Origin: Siphonodentalium dalli
Taxonomy: Eukaryota > Mollusca > Scaphopoda > Gadilida > Siphonodentaliidae
Direction: 5' to 3'
DNA length: 64,000 nt
Assembly (NCBI GenBank): GCA_032622095.1
Contig: CP136064.1
Coordinates: 259,385,863-259,449,862, forward strand
Shown: positions 12,424-23,700 of the stretch, one piece after another
Layout: each line of letters starts with the position of its first letter
Numbering within the stretch: position 1 is the stretch's first letter
Notes under the pieces: generated by a model
Told to the model about the DNA's origin: nothing
The model's database searches: none
The model's input: only the letters and a program-made list of their open reading frames with translations
Program-made: the position numbers and the translations under genes

Positions 12424-13235
12424 GTGGGCCTCATACGCTTCTATATATTTATCATTTGGTGCAGACTAGGGTTTAATATATTCCCCTTTTTGAGGAAATG
12501 TGAACGAGAATAAAATTAGTCAGAACCAACCGGAAAGCAGCCCGGGAAAATTGGGTAATATATTAAAGCTTGTAAAATTTACATGATTTCTATAGAAATG
12601 GATGAACATAGCCGACCAGTCATCGACAAAGCATAGGTCATCACCAACACATAGGGTATCAGGGTTCTTACATCTTTAAACAAGACAGGCTACGTTGTGG
12701 GTTATTATAGTAACTTAGTACATCAATCAACAAATTTGACAGATGCAACAAAGGGAATACAATGTTACATAAGTTTACAAGAGCATCGAGTAAATTGGAA
12801 GTTGGGATCCAACTACGTGGAGACAATATCATTATTTATTACACACCCATCGGTTTATTTTTGATAAGAAGATTTCAAATCGTTCAATAAAATGACAGAC
12901 AATCTATTTCAAAGCTATTATAACTTGAACTCATTTGTCTTTGAATGGCCAGTAGATGAAGAGGAAGGACTGATTAGAATGGAAGAGGGGAGAAGAGAGA
13001 GAGAAAGTCATATCAATCCAATAACAAACATTCTCAACAAAATAGTAAGTATGCCCATCATCACAGTGGAAAGAGAATTTAACATTGACTCACTGAAAAT
13101 TATTATAGTAAACTGAAATAGTATCTACATAACCAAACCCTCTCCTACAACAATAAATTAAAACTAACATTTAGAAATTGAAAATGAATTGAATTGGACA
13201 ACCAACGTCATTCAGCTGTTGTTTATCATGTGTAA

Positions 13236-13834
13236 TAACCTTGGTAGGGGACCAAACAAGCATAAATCCAGACTCTTTAAAGATGGATTATCTCTTTAAA
13301 TAACAAATTTGAAATAGTTGCGTGGGTATAAAATAATAAATATGAACTGAAGACCCCTGTCCAGAAAGGCTTCTATCAATTAATATTGATTTTATTTCGA
13401 ATATTTTATTGGGACCGTTTATTTGTCTATTTTTAGAACAGACCATTCGGGTGATACCATATTGCATTTGGCTTTTCCTATGGCTACGTACCGAACGTCA
13501 AATGTCCCAGATTGATTGGTTATATTGTTTTATTCCATAGTTATAAGCGAAAATGGGTATAATTAACGTTTATTTGTGATAATATTACACAATAAAATTG
13601 CTGGTCTCTGTTAACAGTAACCACTATTGTTCGTTAGCTAAACTACCACACCTTTTTAGACCAGAAAATATTCGAAATAAAATTAATATTAATCGATAGA
13701 AGCATTTCCGGACAGGAGTCTTCGATTCAGATCTAATATTTTATACCCCGCTAACTATATAATACAAAGAGATAATCCACCTTTAACTAACCTTGGTAGG
13801 GGACCACACAAGTATAATCCAGTCTCATTAAAAA
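13236..13834. mobile_element. Inverted-repeat element flanked by a 45-bp direct repeat
   Basis: TTAAAGATGGATTATCTCTTT (about 13,277) faces GATAATCCACCTTTAA (about 13,787), with arms over 100 bp that continue through GACCCCTGTCC and TCGAATATTTT. Outside lie near-identical direct copies of AACCTTGGTAGGGGACCA...CCAG (13,237-13,272 and 13,791-13,826). Confidence 0.65.
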
Positions 13835-13869
13835 GCCCACGATAATCTTCATCAGCAGGACTCAAGATA

Positions 13870-14206
13870 TGGTGCTGGACATTTGCAGAATGAGGTCCCC
13901 AGAGGGTGAATTTAGTGATGCTACCCCACACAAATTAACTAGTTTTTTAGTTTCTTTAGAAACATTCTTTTTTGTTTCAGTTTAGTTTCTCTATATCCCC
14001 AAATTGACAGATGACACAATGCATAATCAAAGTGATCAATGGGTGAACATCAACATCTTCACCATCTGCGAACATAAATCTTGAGTCTAGGACTCCCATA
14101 GCAAATGAGGCCATGCAGAATGAGGTCCCCAGAGAATGAATTTGGTGATGCTAGCCCGATGGGGATCTCATTTTGCATATGTCTGGCACCACACCGGTAT
14201 TTTCAG
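13870..14206. mobile_element. Palindromic element, AATGAGGTCCCC family, GGTGCTGGACATTTGC form
   Basis: ATATGGTGCTGGACATTTGC at the left and GCATATGTCTGGCACCA near the right, with AATGAGGTCCCCAGAG twice and a T-rich spacer similar to 49.3-49.5 kb. Confidence 0.65.
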
Positions 14207-14615
14207 GCCTGTTTATTAGATTAACATCTTTTGAATAATGTATGCCAATAGGATCTGGACAAGAATTCTAGAAATTCAGATTATCGTCAGCTTTTTAAAG
14301 ACACAAGTATAAATAAACAGATGTATTCAGTTATGTATCCAGGACTAGCGTTACTAACTTCAAACAGTGAAAAAAATCCATGTGGCACAGGAACAAAATT
14401 AAGAATCTAAGATATGCTGAATTTCTTGTGTGTAATTGATGATATAAATTGAACAAGAAAATTACATATGCAATCAACATCGTTTTCGATGCATTTATGG
14501 GTATATAGAAGTCAGATGATGAACAACAAACTCTTATCATTAAAGATACACAATCTGATTTGATGGTCCCCATATCATATAATTCCATTAACAACATTTC
14601 TTGAAATGCCGCTTT

Positions 14616-14689
14616 AATTATCAGAATCGATTAATTGACAAAAATAATGCTAACCACTATTTTTGTCAATTAATCAATTCTGATAATTG
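14616..14689. repeat. Short hairpin, 31-bp arms
   Basis: AATTATCAGAATCGATTAATT faces AATTAATCAATTCTGATAATT around ATGCTAACCAC. Confidence 0.8.
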
Positions 14690-14955
14690 AAAGTACAAAG
14701 TTGCCCAAAAAGTGTTGTATATCAACATTTTGTTCAATGGAATATTGTATCAAGAGTATGTCGGTTGGCCATTCGTCGAATATTTGCCAGGCCTCCAAAT
14801 ATTCCAGGTGGTGAAAAATGATAGATTTCAAAAATTTATATCTGATAACTTTGAGCTTTGATGGGTGGTTCCTCGACTCGAATCAAATATTTTTTACCCC
14901 CAAAGCCAAAGTAATAGTAATTTAAGAGCGTTAATATGGATTGTGCATCTTTAAC

Positions 14956-15917
14956 TTGCTTTTCTGCAGAAATATTCTTTAAAGATGATTTATGTCTATG
15001 AAGTTCTGTGTACTTCCTGCTGATAGCAACAGTTCAATAGCCAGTATTAGTATATTTTTTCTTTTCATTGAATTCAGAATGTGGTGTTATAATTATGAGT
15101 ATTCCCTAACATATGAGTATTTCACATGCTTTTCCTTTATAAGATGTTATGTGTACTTATTTTGGTTACAGTAATCAAACTGACAAATCAGAATGCGGTG
15201 AATTTGCTAATATCACAGAGAATTACAATAATATAACAGAGAATTACAACAACATTGATCGCACCATTTTAGAAAACACAATGTCTGAACTATGCACAAT
15301 TGCAAACATTTAGTCCTTAATTTGGTCGATAAACAAACAGCAATGATCTAATAATTCTATTAGTTTTAAGTTGTTCTTGTTAAGAATGGTTTCACAGAGT
15401 ATTGTTTTTCACACTGTATCTGTATGTTGTTCGGTGTAGAAGCCTTGATTTGGCTGTAGGTGCTTGGTCCCTTTAAAGAGTGCTCAGAAAATTAATAATT
15501 AATAATTATGAAGTCTGTTCCCATTGGTCAAAACTCGCTCCCTATGATAACAGTTTTTTCCGAGCAATTTCATTAAAGACCATGAAGGTACAATGAGCAA
15601 TAAGAAAGTAAAATAACAAAACTTGTTAACTAATGGGGAGATGGACATGTTATTAATTTTTTAGATATTTTGTGTTGTATGCATTCACAGAAAGGTATAT
15701 AACAGACATCGTGTTTTAATATTGCTTGACCAAATATGTTGTTGTAAATCTGTGATATAGGGAAACAAATTGTTCTGAATATTGACAGTACTTATTAGCC
15801 TTAATTCATTCGAAGAAAATATCAACTGCATTACCAGTGGGCAGATTACATGTACTTAAATTAAGATTGAACAAACATATATGAATGACTAAACTTTTAA
15901 TAGTAGTGTAAACATCC
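14956..15917. other. Interval without a supported gene
   Basis: AT-rich, no repeat or exon recognised apart from simple ATATCACAGAGAATTACAA repetition near 15,210-15,250. Confidence 0.4.
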
Positions 15918-16169
15918 TTAAGCCCTTTCATGATGGGAGCTGCGCTGGTGAAGCATTAAAGATCCTGGGCCAGTGCATTGTTATAATTCTCTTACATTCA
16001 GGTATAAGAGAATGAACTGGCTTGCAAGGTCAAGGTAAATATTGTTAGCCAATGAAATCACTTATATACGGTATGTGAGGTGCCTTATGGGTGATTCGCC
16101 TATATAAGTGAATGCATCGGCACAGGGTTTTCGCAAAATTTCAGGAAGCTCCAGACACGGAAAGGTTAA
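15918..16169. mobile_element. TTAA-flanked MITE (family CCCTTCCATG), second copy
   Basis: 252 bp from TTAAGCCCTTTCATG to GGAAAGGTTAA with GGAGCTGCGCTG, GCAAGGTCAAGGTAAATATTG and GGCACAGGG shared with the 12.2-kb copy. Moderately diverged. Confidence 0.7.
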
Positions 16170-16240
16170 ATCATCTTGTAATTGGCGTGATCGCATTTCT
16201 CAAAGCAACTGCCTAATTAAGAAATATATTTGTTTAGAAT

Positions 16241-16333
16241 AAAGTTATGAGTTATAACCGAATATTTTGAAGACATGTGTAACACGTTATAGTAAATTTG
16301 TCTTCAAACTTTTTCAGTTATAACTCATAACCT
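16241..16333. repeat. Inverted repeat, about 35-bp arms
   Basis: AAAGTTATGAGTTATAACCG...TTTGAAGACA faces TGTCTTCAAA...CAGTTATAACTCATAACCTT. Confidence 0.75.
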
Positions 16334-17124
16334 TAATCGAAACAAGAGTTATTTCTTGTAATTTAATCCCATCATTTTGCAGTTGAACAACCGTAGGTAG
16401 AAGCTAGAAGTAAAACAGGCGAAAACTCAAGAGATATAAAGTTATAACAGACACCCTGTCGCTCAGACCTCTAATTATTACATCAATTCATTGTTTTTTG
16501 ATTGGCCAGTGGCAAGTGATCATGCAATGGTGAATGTGCTGCACATATTCCCAATTTATTTTGGTTGTAACTGTTGTTCGTTTCAATTTCATTTCTTTGC
16601 AAATGTTAGCACGAGTCTTGTTGATTTCTCTAGATACATGTGTAGAGGGTTAGCAGTATGGTTATTGGCAGGGACATGACGACAAAAGTTCACTGAGGGT
16701 TAGCAGTACCGTTCTACCTGAAGGAATTCTGATGCAACAAATTCTAGGTATTATCAAAAAGTTTTCATTCACATTTTTTGGCATGTGGTATATACCTACA
16801 GGCTTGGTCATACATGTATTATTACCCAATGCTGCTGTCATTTCTGTAGTGGAAAGTAATCAAGAAATTTAGGTTATCGAGAAATAACCTTTATGGCTAA
16901 ATGTGTGACAACCAATCATGTATAGTATTCCGTGGACAGACAGCTTTTGATTAAATTATTCTGCAGTCAATGAAAAGTCTGTGGTATCAGTGAAAGTTAA
17001 TATGAAATGAAAACATTGTTTCAATAGATTGGAGCATTGTTATAAGCAGAGTGAAAAATAGCGTTTTGTTCACTAAATTTTAAGATGGAGTGGGGTACTT
17101 ATTGGGCTTTTGATGCAACCAACA

Positions 17125-17387
17125 TTAAGCCGTTCTTTACTAAATTCTCATTGACAAGTAGTTCACTTAGGAAATGTTCAGATAATAAGTTTCAACAAAC
17201 GATCATTGGCCTTTTTGTTGAACTTATCATCTGAACATTTCCCACCGATGAATAGGATTCCTTCTGCACTTATATAATGTGTCACCTGCTTATATATCCT
17301 GAACATCCCTACAGATGAATAATAGACCATTCCAGTGTATACTTTTATAACTTAATGGGAGAATCCATTCAGTAAATAAAGGGTTAA
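17125..17387. mobile_element. TTAA-flanked MITE (ACTCATTGATGAG family), first of an adjacent pair
   Basis: TTAAGCCGTTCTTTACTAAA ... TAAATAAAGGGTTAA. The internal GTTCAGATAATAAGTT and its inverted partner are present. It lies 131 bp before another copy in the same orientation. Confidence 0.75.
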
Positions 17388-17518
17388 GACAGTGATGGGT
17401 AGTTACTTGATTCCTTTTCATTCATTTGTAGTATTTCAGCTAAAAAGTTCAATAAACATTATTCGGCTGTCTGTCATAAGACTGTTTGTAAAACGTATTA
17501 TCTTAGCATAACTATAAA

Positions 17519-17779
17519 TTAACTCTTCTTCACTAAATACTCATTGATAAGTAGTAGGTACCCATTGGAAAAGTTCAGATAATAAATTCAACTAAAACTA
17601 AGTCATTTGTTGAACATATTATCTCAACATTTCCATCCAGAAAATAGGAATCCTTCTGCACTTTTATATCACTGTCGTCTACTTATTTCCCATGAACACC
17701 CCTCCAGATGAATAATAGACCATTCCAAAGTATACTTTTATAACTGAATGGAAGAATCAATTTAGCATAGAAGGGTTAA
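17519..17779. mobile_element. TTAA-flanked MITE (ACTCATTGATGAG family), second of an adjacent pair
   Basis: TTAACTCTTCTTCACTAAA ... AGCATAGAAGGGTTAA, same internal order as the neighbouring copy but independently diverged. Confidence 0.75.
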
Positions 17780-18127
17780 TGAATGGGAATCAATAAGATG
17801 TTTCTCTGTTGGTAATCCTCTTAAATATTCTGAACCCCCCCCCAGCAAATTAAAAATAGAAATTTCCAATACTTTTTGGACTTAATAAATTATAAATTAC
17901 TGGGTTGGACCAGACCTATTAGAAAATTCTTTGTGAATCTCACTTTTTTATCAGAGCTAACAGGACAGGGAACCTTTGTCACAATTTACTCAAAAATGGC
18001 ATCAAGGAGTCGCGCTTGGCAATTTCAAAATTCAAACTTTGTTCTATATTTTCCAAAGATATTAGCAAGTTACCGGTATTAGAATAATGAGATATCCCAA
18101 CATCTCAACTCGGCTCATCTCAATAGT

Positions 18128-18133
18128 TTTATT
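18128..18133 (-). terminator. Candidate poly(A) signal of the ARHGAP11A-like gene
   Basis: AATAAA on the minus strand, about 300 nt beyond the stop codon. It is the first canonical hexamer I find there, giving a short 3' UTR that ends near 18.1 kb. Confidence 0.5.
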
Positions 18134-18430
18134 TTTTTAAGGGAGATTTTGTGTTCAAATTTGAAAACTTCGAAAATTAGTGACCAGGTCACTTGAATAC
18201 TTTATCATCCCATTTCTTCATATTTTCATGGGGAGAGGATTCATAGTAAGCTAGCAAAAATTTATATATAGCTCCTTTACTATCTTTTTTGGTCGAATTA
18301 TTTAGGTGAAGAAAACGATGAATATTCACATCGATATGAAATATCATATTGCTGCTATTTTCATCCAAATTATGACATAGGTTCCTGGCCATGGTTAACA
18401 TAAATAAAAAAAAAAGACTGTTTACACACA

Positions 18431-20701
18431 TTACAAATTATCTAGGTCCTGCTGCCGAACATGACAAGGAACAGAGGAGAGCACTGCTTTCCCGCGTGCA
18501 AGCTTCAATGGTGACAAGGAGAATTTACGAGATGATGTTGGTCGACGTGGCGATCCCGGAGAATGAAGTCTCTTTATAACCTTTACAGGAGATTTAGAGG
18601 TCTTTGCGAGGTTACTGAGTTCTTTTGGTGTAATGCTATTAGCTGCCTTCAAAACAGCCTTATCAGTCTGTGACAAGTCACATTTTCTTGAATTTCTATA
18701 TACAGGTTTACAGAGTTCGGACAGCGTTTTGGCCATTGATTCCTCCGGTTTCTTGATAATTGTTACACCAGCAGCAGCTTTCTTTTCATAACTTCTGAAA
18801 ACTTCATCAGCAGCATGTTTGGCTGCTTCAATATCAGCCTCGGATATATTTTCAGAGTCGTCAAGCCCGGAAACAGATGTTAATGAAGACCCGTCAGAAG
18901 AAATAAAGGATATATCGCTCGACCGCACCGAGCAGCTTCTATCATGGTTCTCCTTAACATAATAAATGCTTGGCTTCCTTTTAAGTCCCACTGACTTAGA
19001 TTCATTTTCCAAGTCCTTTTCAGTAGATTTTAAAAGATGCGTGGAAATGGGGACTTTGGCTGTTATTTTACTGTCCTTCTTGTCCCTCACAACAACTTTA
19101 TCCTTGTATAGCGCTGCGTGTTCATCCTTTGAAAACACTGATGGAATCCTAATAGGAGAGATTCCGCGCTTTCTTGAAATAGACTGTGGAAATCTTAGAG
19201 GAGAGTTGTGTCGTACGGCAACATCAATATCATTAGAATCAAATTTCTTAAAAGCTTTCACGCACTCAGCAACTCGGCCTTGATTAGCCCTAAGCTGCAT
19301 AATACTTTCATGCTTCGGAATGAGTGCATCAGCGTGCTTCAGGTCAGGAATACTCGGCATTTTAAAGCTGTCTTGGCTGGAAACATCGCTCGCTGTGTCA
19401 TTTGCAACGTCGACCATGCTGTGAATTATACTGTCCACCGTAACATCCATTGGACTCTCACTCTCAAAATCATCGCTTAGATGCCTTGCATGTGCCTGAC
19501 TATGATCGCTTGACTCGGAATCAGATCTGTCGCTAAAGTAACCAGCTCTTGCCAAGATTTTATGAGTTTCGAGTGAAATTTTCAAGTTTGGTTGCATCGC
19601 GCTGCTTCTTGGAGTTGACTGGTCAAAGAAACTGTGTGACCTAGCAACGGTTACATTAGCACTAAACTTGTCATCATGACAAGTCGATATCTCCGAAGGT
19701 GTTGAATGTGTATTGTCATGTATTTCGTTTTGTTTTTCTTCCTTCATCTCTTCCTCCGTATTCTGAGCTGTTTCGTTTGCTGTAGACTCTGTTTCATTTA
19801 TCAATGAACCTAACGACCCCTTACCGCTATCAATGGAATCAGATCTTTGCATTTGTACATTCTGATGGGAGTCAACAGAAGCTGAAGAAATACTGCTTAT
19901 CACGCTATCAATACTGCTGCTATGCTGTAAAACCTTCTGCTGCTGAACTTGTGTATCTGACAAAGACTTCATAGGTTCCTTCACGGCACTGTTTTCTTTC
20001 AAACAATATGAGTCTAAACTACTTGATGAAATAACATTAGAACCTCTGCTAATGTCTTTAGAACCTCTGCTAATGTCTTTAGAACCTCTGCTAATGTCTT
20101 TAGAACCTCTGCTAATGTCTTTTTCATCAGAATTTGAAGATTGCTGAATATCTTTACAGTTTTTTGTGTCAGGAACAACAACAGGTATGGGATTACTGAT
20201 TTCAGGTTTGTCGGTACCAAAGCTCCTCCTTAGTTTTCCTATTTTCTGTCTATCGCCCTGCAGTAATCCCGTCTTTATAGAATTTGGCTGTCCTCTTCTT
20301 AAGCCTCCCCTACCATCTGCCGATTGTGATCTGTTATGAGTCCGGTTGCAGATTGTCGATTCATCATGGGACATCCTCATAATCATCGAATCGGAAACAC
20401 ATTGTTTTGGAGACCCTTGACACCGACTGCTGTCTTCTGGTGAATCTGACATGGAAGTGTCCGAATCCAGGTCATTTGGGTCGATGAAGGCCTCGTTGAG
20501 AGAGTTTTTATCAGAGTAGGATATAATAGAATGATTCATGTGTGGTGCAGACATAGATGACGTCTGTAAAGCTAGGGGGATTGGCGACTCCATGCTCAGC
20601 TTCGCATCAATCTGGCTCTCATCATCATAGTCGTCCTCATCTCCTACACATCGTCCAATGTGAATCGAAGGGATAGTCGCTTTCCCATTGGGAATATCAT
20701 G
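18431..20701 (-). CDS. ARHGAP11A: ARHGAP11A-like exon 9 (long C-terminal exon with stop)
   Basis: A 2,271-nt exon from acceptor TTTTCAG|CATGAT to TAA, encoding residues 488-1243. An acidic DEDDYDDES run is followed by a Ser/Asp-rich, probably disordered tail. Four identical KDISRGS heptads lie at 681-708. KEN tripeptides (possible APC/C degrons) are at 722-724 and 1070-1072. GRVAECVKAFKKF and NSPLRF near 962-990 look like the conserved block of vertebrate ARHGAP11A. Proline-directed sites cluster near the end (KRLHSPGSP at 1197-1205, FSLSPLKL at 1214-1221). The open frame alone gives 720 aa from an internal Met, but the splice acceptor adds 36 residues upstream. Confidence 0.9.
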   Translation of the reverse strand, partial: HDIPNGKATIPSIHIGRCVGDEDDYDDESQIDAKLSMESPIPLALQTSSMSAPHMNHSIISYSDKNSLNEAFIDPNDLDSDTSMSDSPEDSSRCQGSPKQCVSDSMIMRMSHDESTICNRTHNRSQSADGRGGLRRGQPNSIKTGLLQGDRQKIGKLRRSFGTDKPEISNPIPVVVPDTKNCKDIQQSSNSDEKDISRGSKDISRGSKDISRGSKDISRGSNVISSSSLDSYCLKENSAVKEPMKSLSDTQVQQQKVLQHSSSIDSVISSISSASVDSHQNVQMQRSDSIDSGKGSLGSLINETESTANETAQNTEEEMKEEKQNEIHDNTHSTPSEISTCHDDKFSANVTVARSHSFFDQSTPRSSAMQPNLKISLETHKILARAGYFSDRSDSESSDHSQAHARHLSDDFESESPMDVTVDSIIHSMVDVANDTASDVSSQDSFKMPSIPDLKHADALIPKHESIMQLRANQGRVAECVKAFKKFDSNDIDVAVRHNSPLRFPQSISRKRGISPIRIPSVFSKDEHAALYKDKVVVRDKKDSKITAKVPISTHLLKSTEKDLENESKSVGLKRKPSIYYVKENHDRSCSVRSSDISFISSDGSSLTSVSGLDDSENISEADIEAAKHAADEVFRSYEKKAAAGVTIIKKPEESMAKTLSELCKPVYRNSRKCDLSQTDKAVLKAANSITPKELSNLAKTSKSPVKVIKRLHSPGSPRRPTSSRKFSLSPLKLARGKAVLSSVPCHVRQQDLDNL

Positions 20702-23700
20702 CTGAAAATATGTATAAAATATTTATTAAAGACATGTTATGGGACTTGTTAGAGTGCATGGAACTGATAAGTTAGTATTCAGACGCATGCCAACTGTTAT
20801 AAAGTAGCATTCTACATGTACTAACATTGCCAAAATCTGAAGCAAATCGACGGTACCACTCCAAAGAAAACATCTCAAAAGCTCATTTGTAAATGTTTAC
20901 TTCTCGAATCGAGATGCAACTAACGGGGATAAACGAACGAAAACAATTTCACCATCGAAAGTCACTGCATTTAAATAAAATATAACAACGGCGGGTGTGT
21001 GTAGACTATTTGGATATCATAATTGTAAAAAAAAAACTACTTTGAGCAAGATTATTCTCCATTTCTATTTGATCACCCTAGCGGAGTGTTTCACATCACT
21101 TTAATTTTAAGAATGCAAACTTTTATCATTCTGTCACAACAATTAATGCAACGATGTTACTAAACTGAATATGTTCATGCTTTTGAATTTGGTTTCAGAA
21201 CTCAGAGCATTAGTTTTTACATTGAGATATTTCATCCAACTCTTTTTCGATCATCTGATCGAAAACATTCAAATCACTGGCGTCCATTTTGTGGTTCTTA
21301 ACCAGGCAATGCTCGAAAACTGCAGAGGAATGTTTTGTTTGATGTTTTTTTATTCTGAGTGCATAACTGTATTCTGGCTGTTTCACCGATGTTAACCTCA
21401 TTATAGTTATATCACCTGAGGACAATTCTATTAAGGACATATTATGGACTTGATCGGGTGCATAAAACTGATAAGTTAGAACTCAGGCGCTGTGCCAACT
21501 GAGGGAATGTAGAATTCTACTAACATCACAAAAATCTCAATGAAATTGACCACACCACTCCATAAAAAACGTTGCCTGAACAACGCGCAATTGTAAATAT
21601 TTATTTATTGATTCGGCATGCAACAAACAGCGATAAACCAATGCAAATGATTTCGCCATCGAGATTCATTGAATACAATTGATAAATAAGAATAACGGTG
21701 GGTGATGTAAATTTGGATTTATATTCGTAAAAATAACTAGCTTTGAGCAAGATTATTCTACATTCCGATTTGATCACCCAACCGGTGTTTCATACCACTT
21801 TAAGAGGAAAGTTAAAGAAGCCATTGAAATCAAGAGGAAGAAACCCACCATCAACAGTTACGGTCGACTGGGGTTCCCTGCTATCTACAGAGGCCTCCTG
21901 AACTCACATCACCTTCCAAAGGTCATGTGACCATGATGTAAGCAATTTTCGATCAAATGATTGAAAAAGTCAAGAGAGTTATGAAATATCTCTAGGTAAA
22001 TAATAATTCTCTGAGTAATGAAATAAATTCATTAATGATGTTACTAATCGCTAATGTTTTAATTGTCTCTGGTTCCTAAAATGACTCAATGCTTTTGGTT
22101 TGAAACAAAGGCTTAGTTAATTGACCAGTCAACAGGAAACTTTCCCAGAAATGTTATCACCAAGTAATATTGTGTCATATGAAAATATGACAAGGCGACT
22201 TTTATCCTGTTCATTGGACAAATATTATGCTTATTGTGATCACATGAGTATCGATGAAGTAAACCAAGCCATTTTAAATGGCTTGATGAATAATTGAAAG
22301 ATAAAATAGATATCTAGTGTCAAGCGAGACAGAAGAAAATGAATTATCAACAAGTTTGCCATGCAAAGCAAGTTAAAGAATGTACTGGTAACATGCAGAG
22401 GATATGATCTTGGTTACCCTTGATTATTCATTATAATATGGGACCCATAATGTAATAAAGACCTTTATCGGTATCTTTCAACTTTCAACACTGAATGTAA
22501 CGTAATTATAGCGTGATCTCCCTGTGTTTTTCCATGACGTCACAACTGATCTGTCTGTATCTAGTAATATCAGACCAGTTAGTTGGTCCGATATCGACAT
22601 TACATTGCGCCTGAAGAGAGCGATGTGAGGAGGGGTGACCGATACCGCTGAATATGACATAATCATGTGATAGAATTTCAACAATAACAACATGATATGA
22701 AGCTGCCTTCATTGAAACACACGATTCTTCCTATTCTGAAAATTTATTTTCCTAGTTACACTACAGTTTTGGATATCAGTTGGGATGGTGCTGTTTTGGA
22801 CCGAGTCCCATCCCGTTACTCATCTATGCAGACTTTCATTGAAAGGATGTATTACAAATACACATGGAGCCCAGGTATTCATGTTAACCCCTGAATGTGA
22901 TTAATCATCTGACATGTCCGCAATTAATCTGTCTTAAAATTGATGTATCATTTACAGTGATAGAAAAAGGTAAAGTGATGATACAATCGTTTAAAAAAAA
23001 AATATTACTTACATACATTTTCTGAGAGTGCGACAAATCAAAATTCTCTGGAAAACAAGGCTATGTTTACTTATAAATCTCGTTTCTTTGACATTCAACG
23101 GACCTCTGATATTCGCATGTTTGATATCATCATGCTTGGGAAGGGTGTCCTTTAACCCTTTACCCAACAGAAGGGCCCTGTGCCAATGCATTCTCTTATA
23201 TATGCGAGTCGACCATAGGTCGCCTCGCATATATAAGGGAATGCATTGGCTTAACACATTCAAAATTATAAAATTGTTAAAGAATGTAAGAAAAAATGGT
23301 AAAAAAATATTTTTTTTAGGCCAATGCATTCTCTTATATATGCGAGGCGACCTATGGTCGACTCGCATATATAAGAGAATGCATTGGCACAGGGCATAAC
23401 TGTAACCATCACAATGTGGTCAATGAGCCGGTTCCAATGATATCCATATTTGTATGGTTCTATTGAGACAGACCGAAGATATTTTAGGCTGTTGAAGCTT
23501 TATTTGGCCGGTTTTGGCCAGTTTGTTGGGTAAAGGGTTAAGTTCATATGCGCAAAGCGTCTGAAGACATACAAACAAGATAACTCCAACCCACGATTCT
23601 GGGCATAAAGTCTGTATGGATCAGTAATGGGATGGGACTTGGTCCAAAACAGCATCAACCCAACCGATATCCCAATTGTATTTGGAATGCTTCTGGGAGG

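Noticed and set aside
12892-13116. 74-codon plus-strand frame (MTDNLFQSYYNLNSF...)
   Set aside because: Acidic and plausible-looking, but short, with no domain, no good splice context and no neighbour exons.
23009-23399. Overlapping 119- and 123-codon frames with CILLYMRGDLWSTRIYKRMHW
   Set aside because: The same peptide recurs wherever the TGCCAATGCATT palindrome occurs; it is read-through of MITE stems on both strands.
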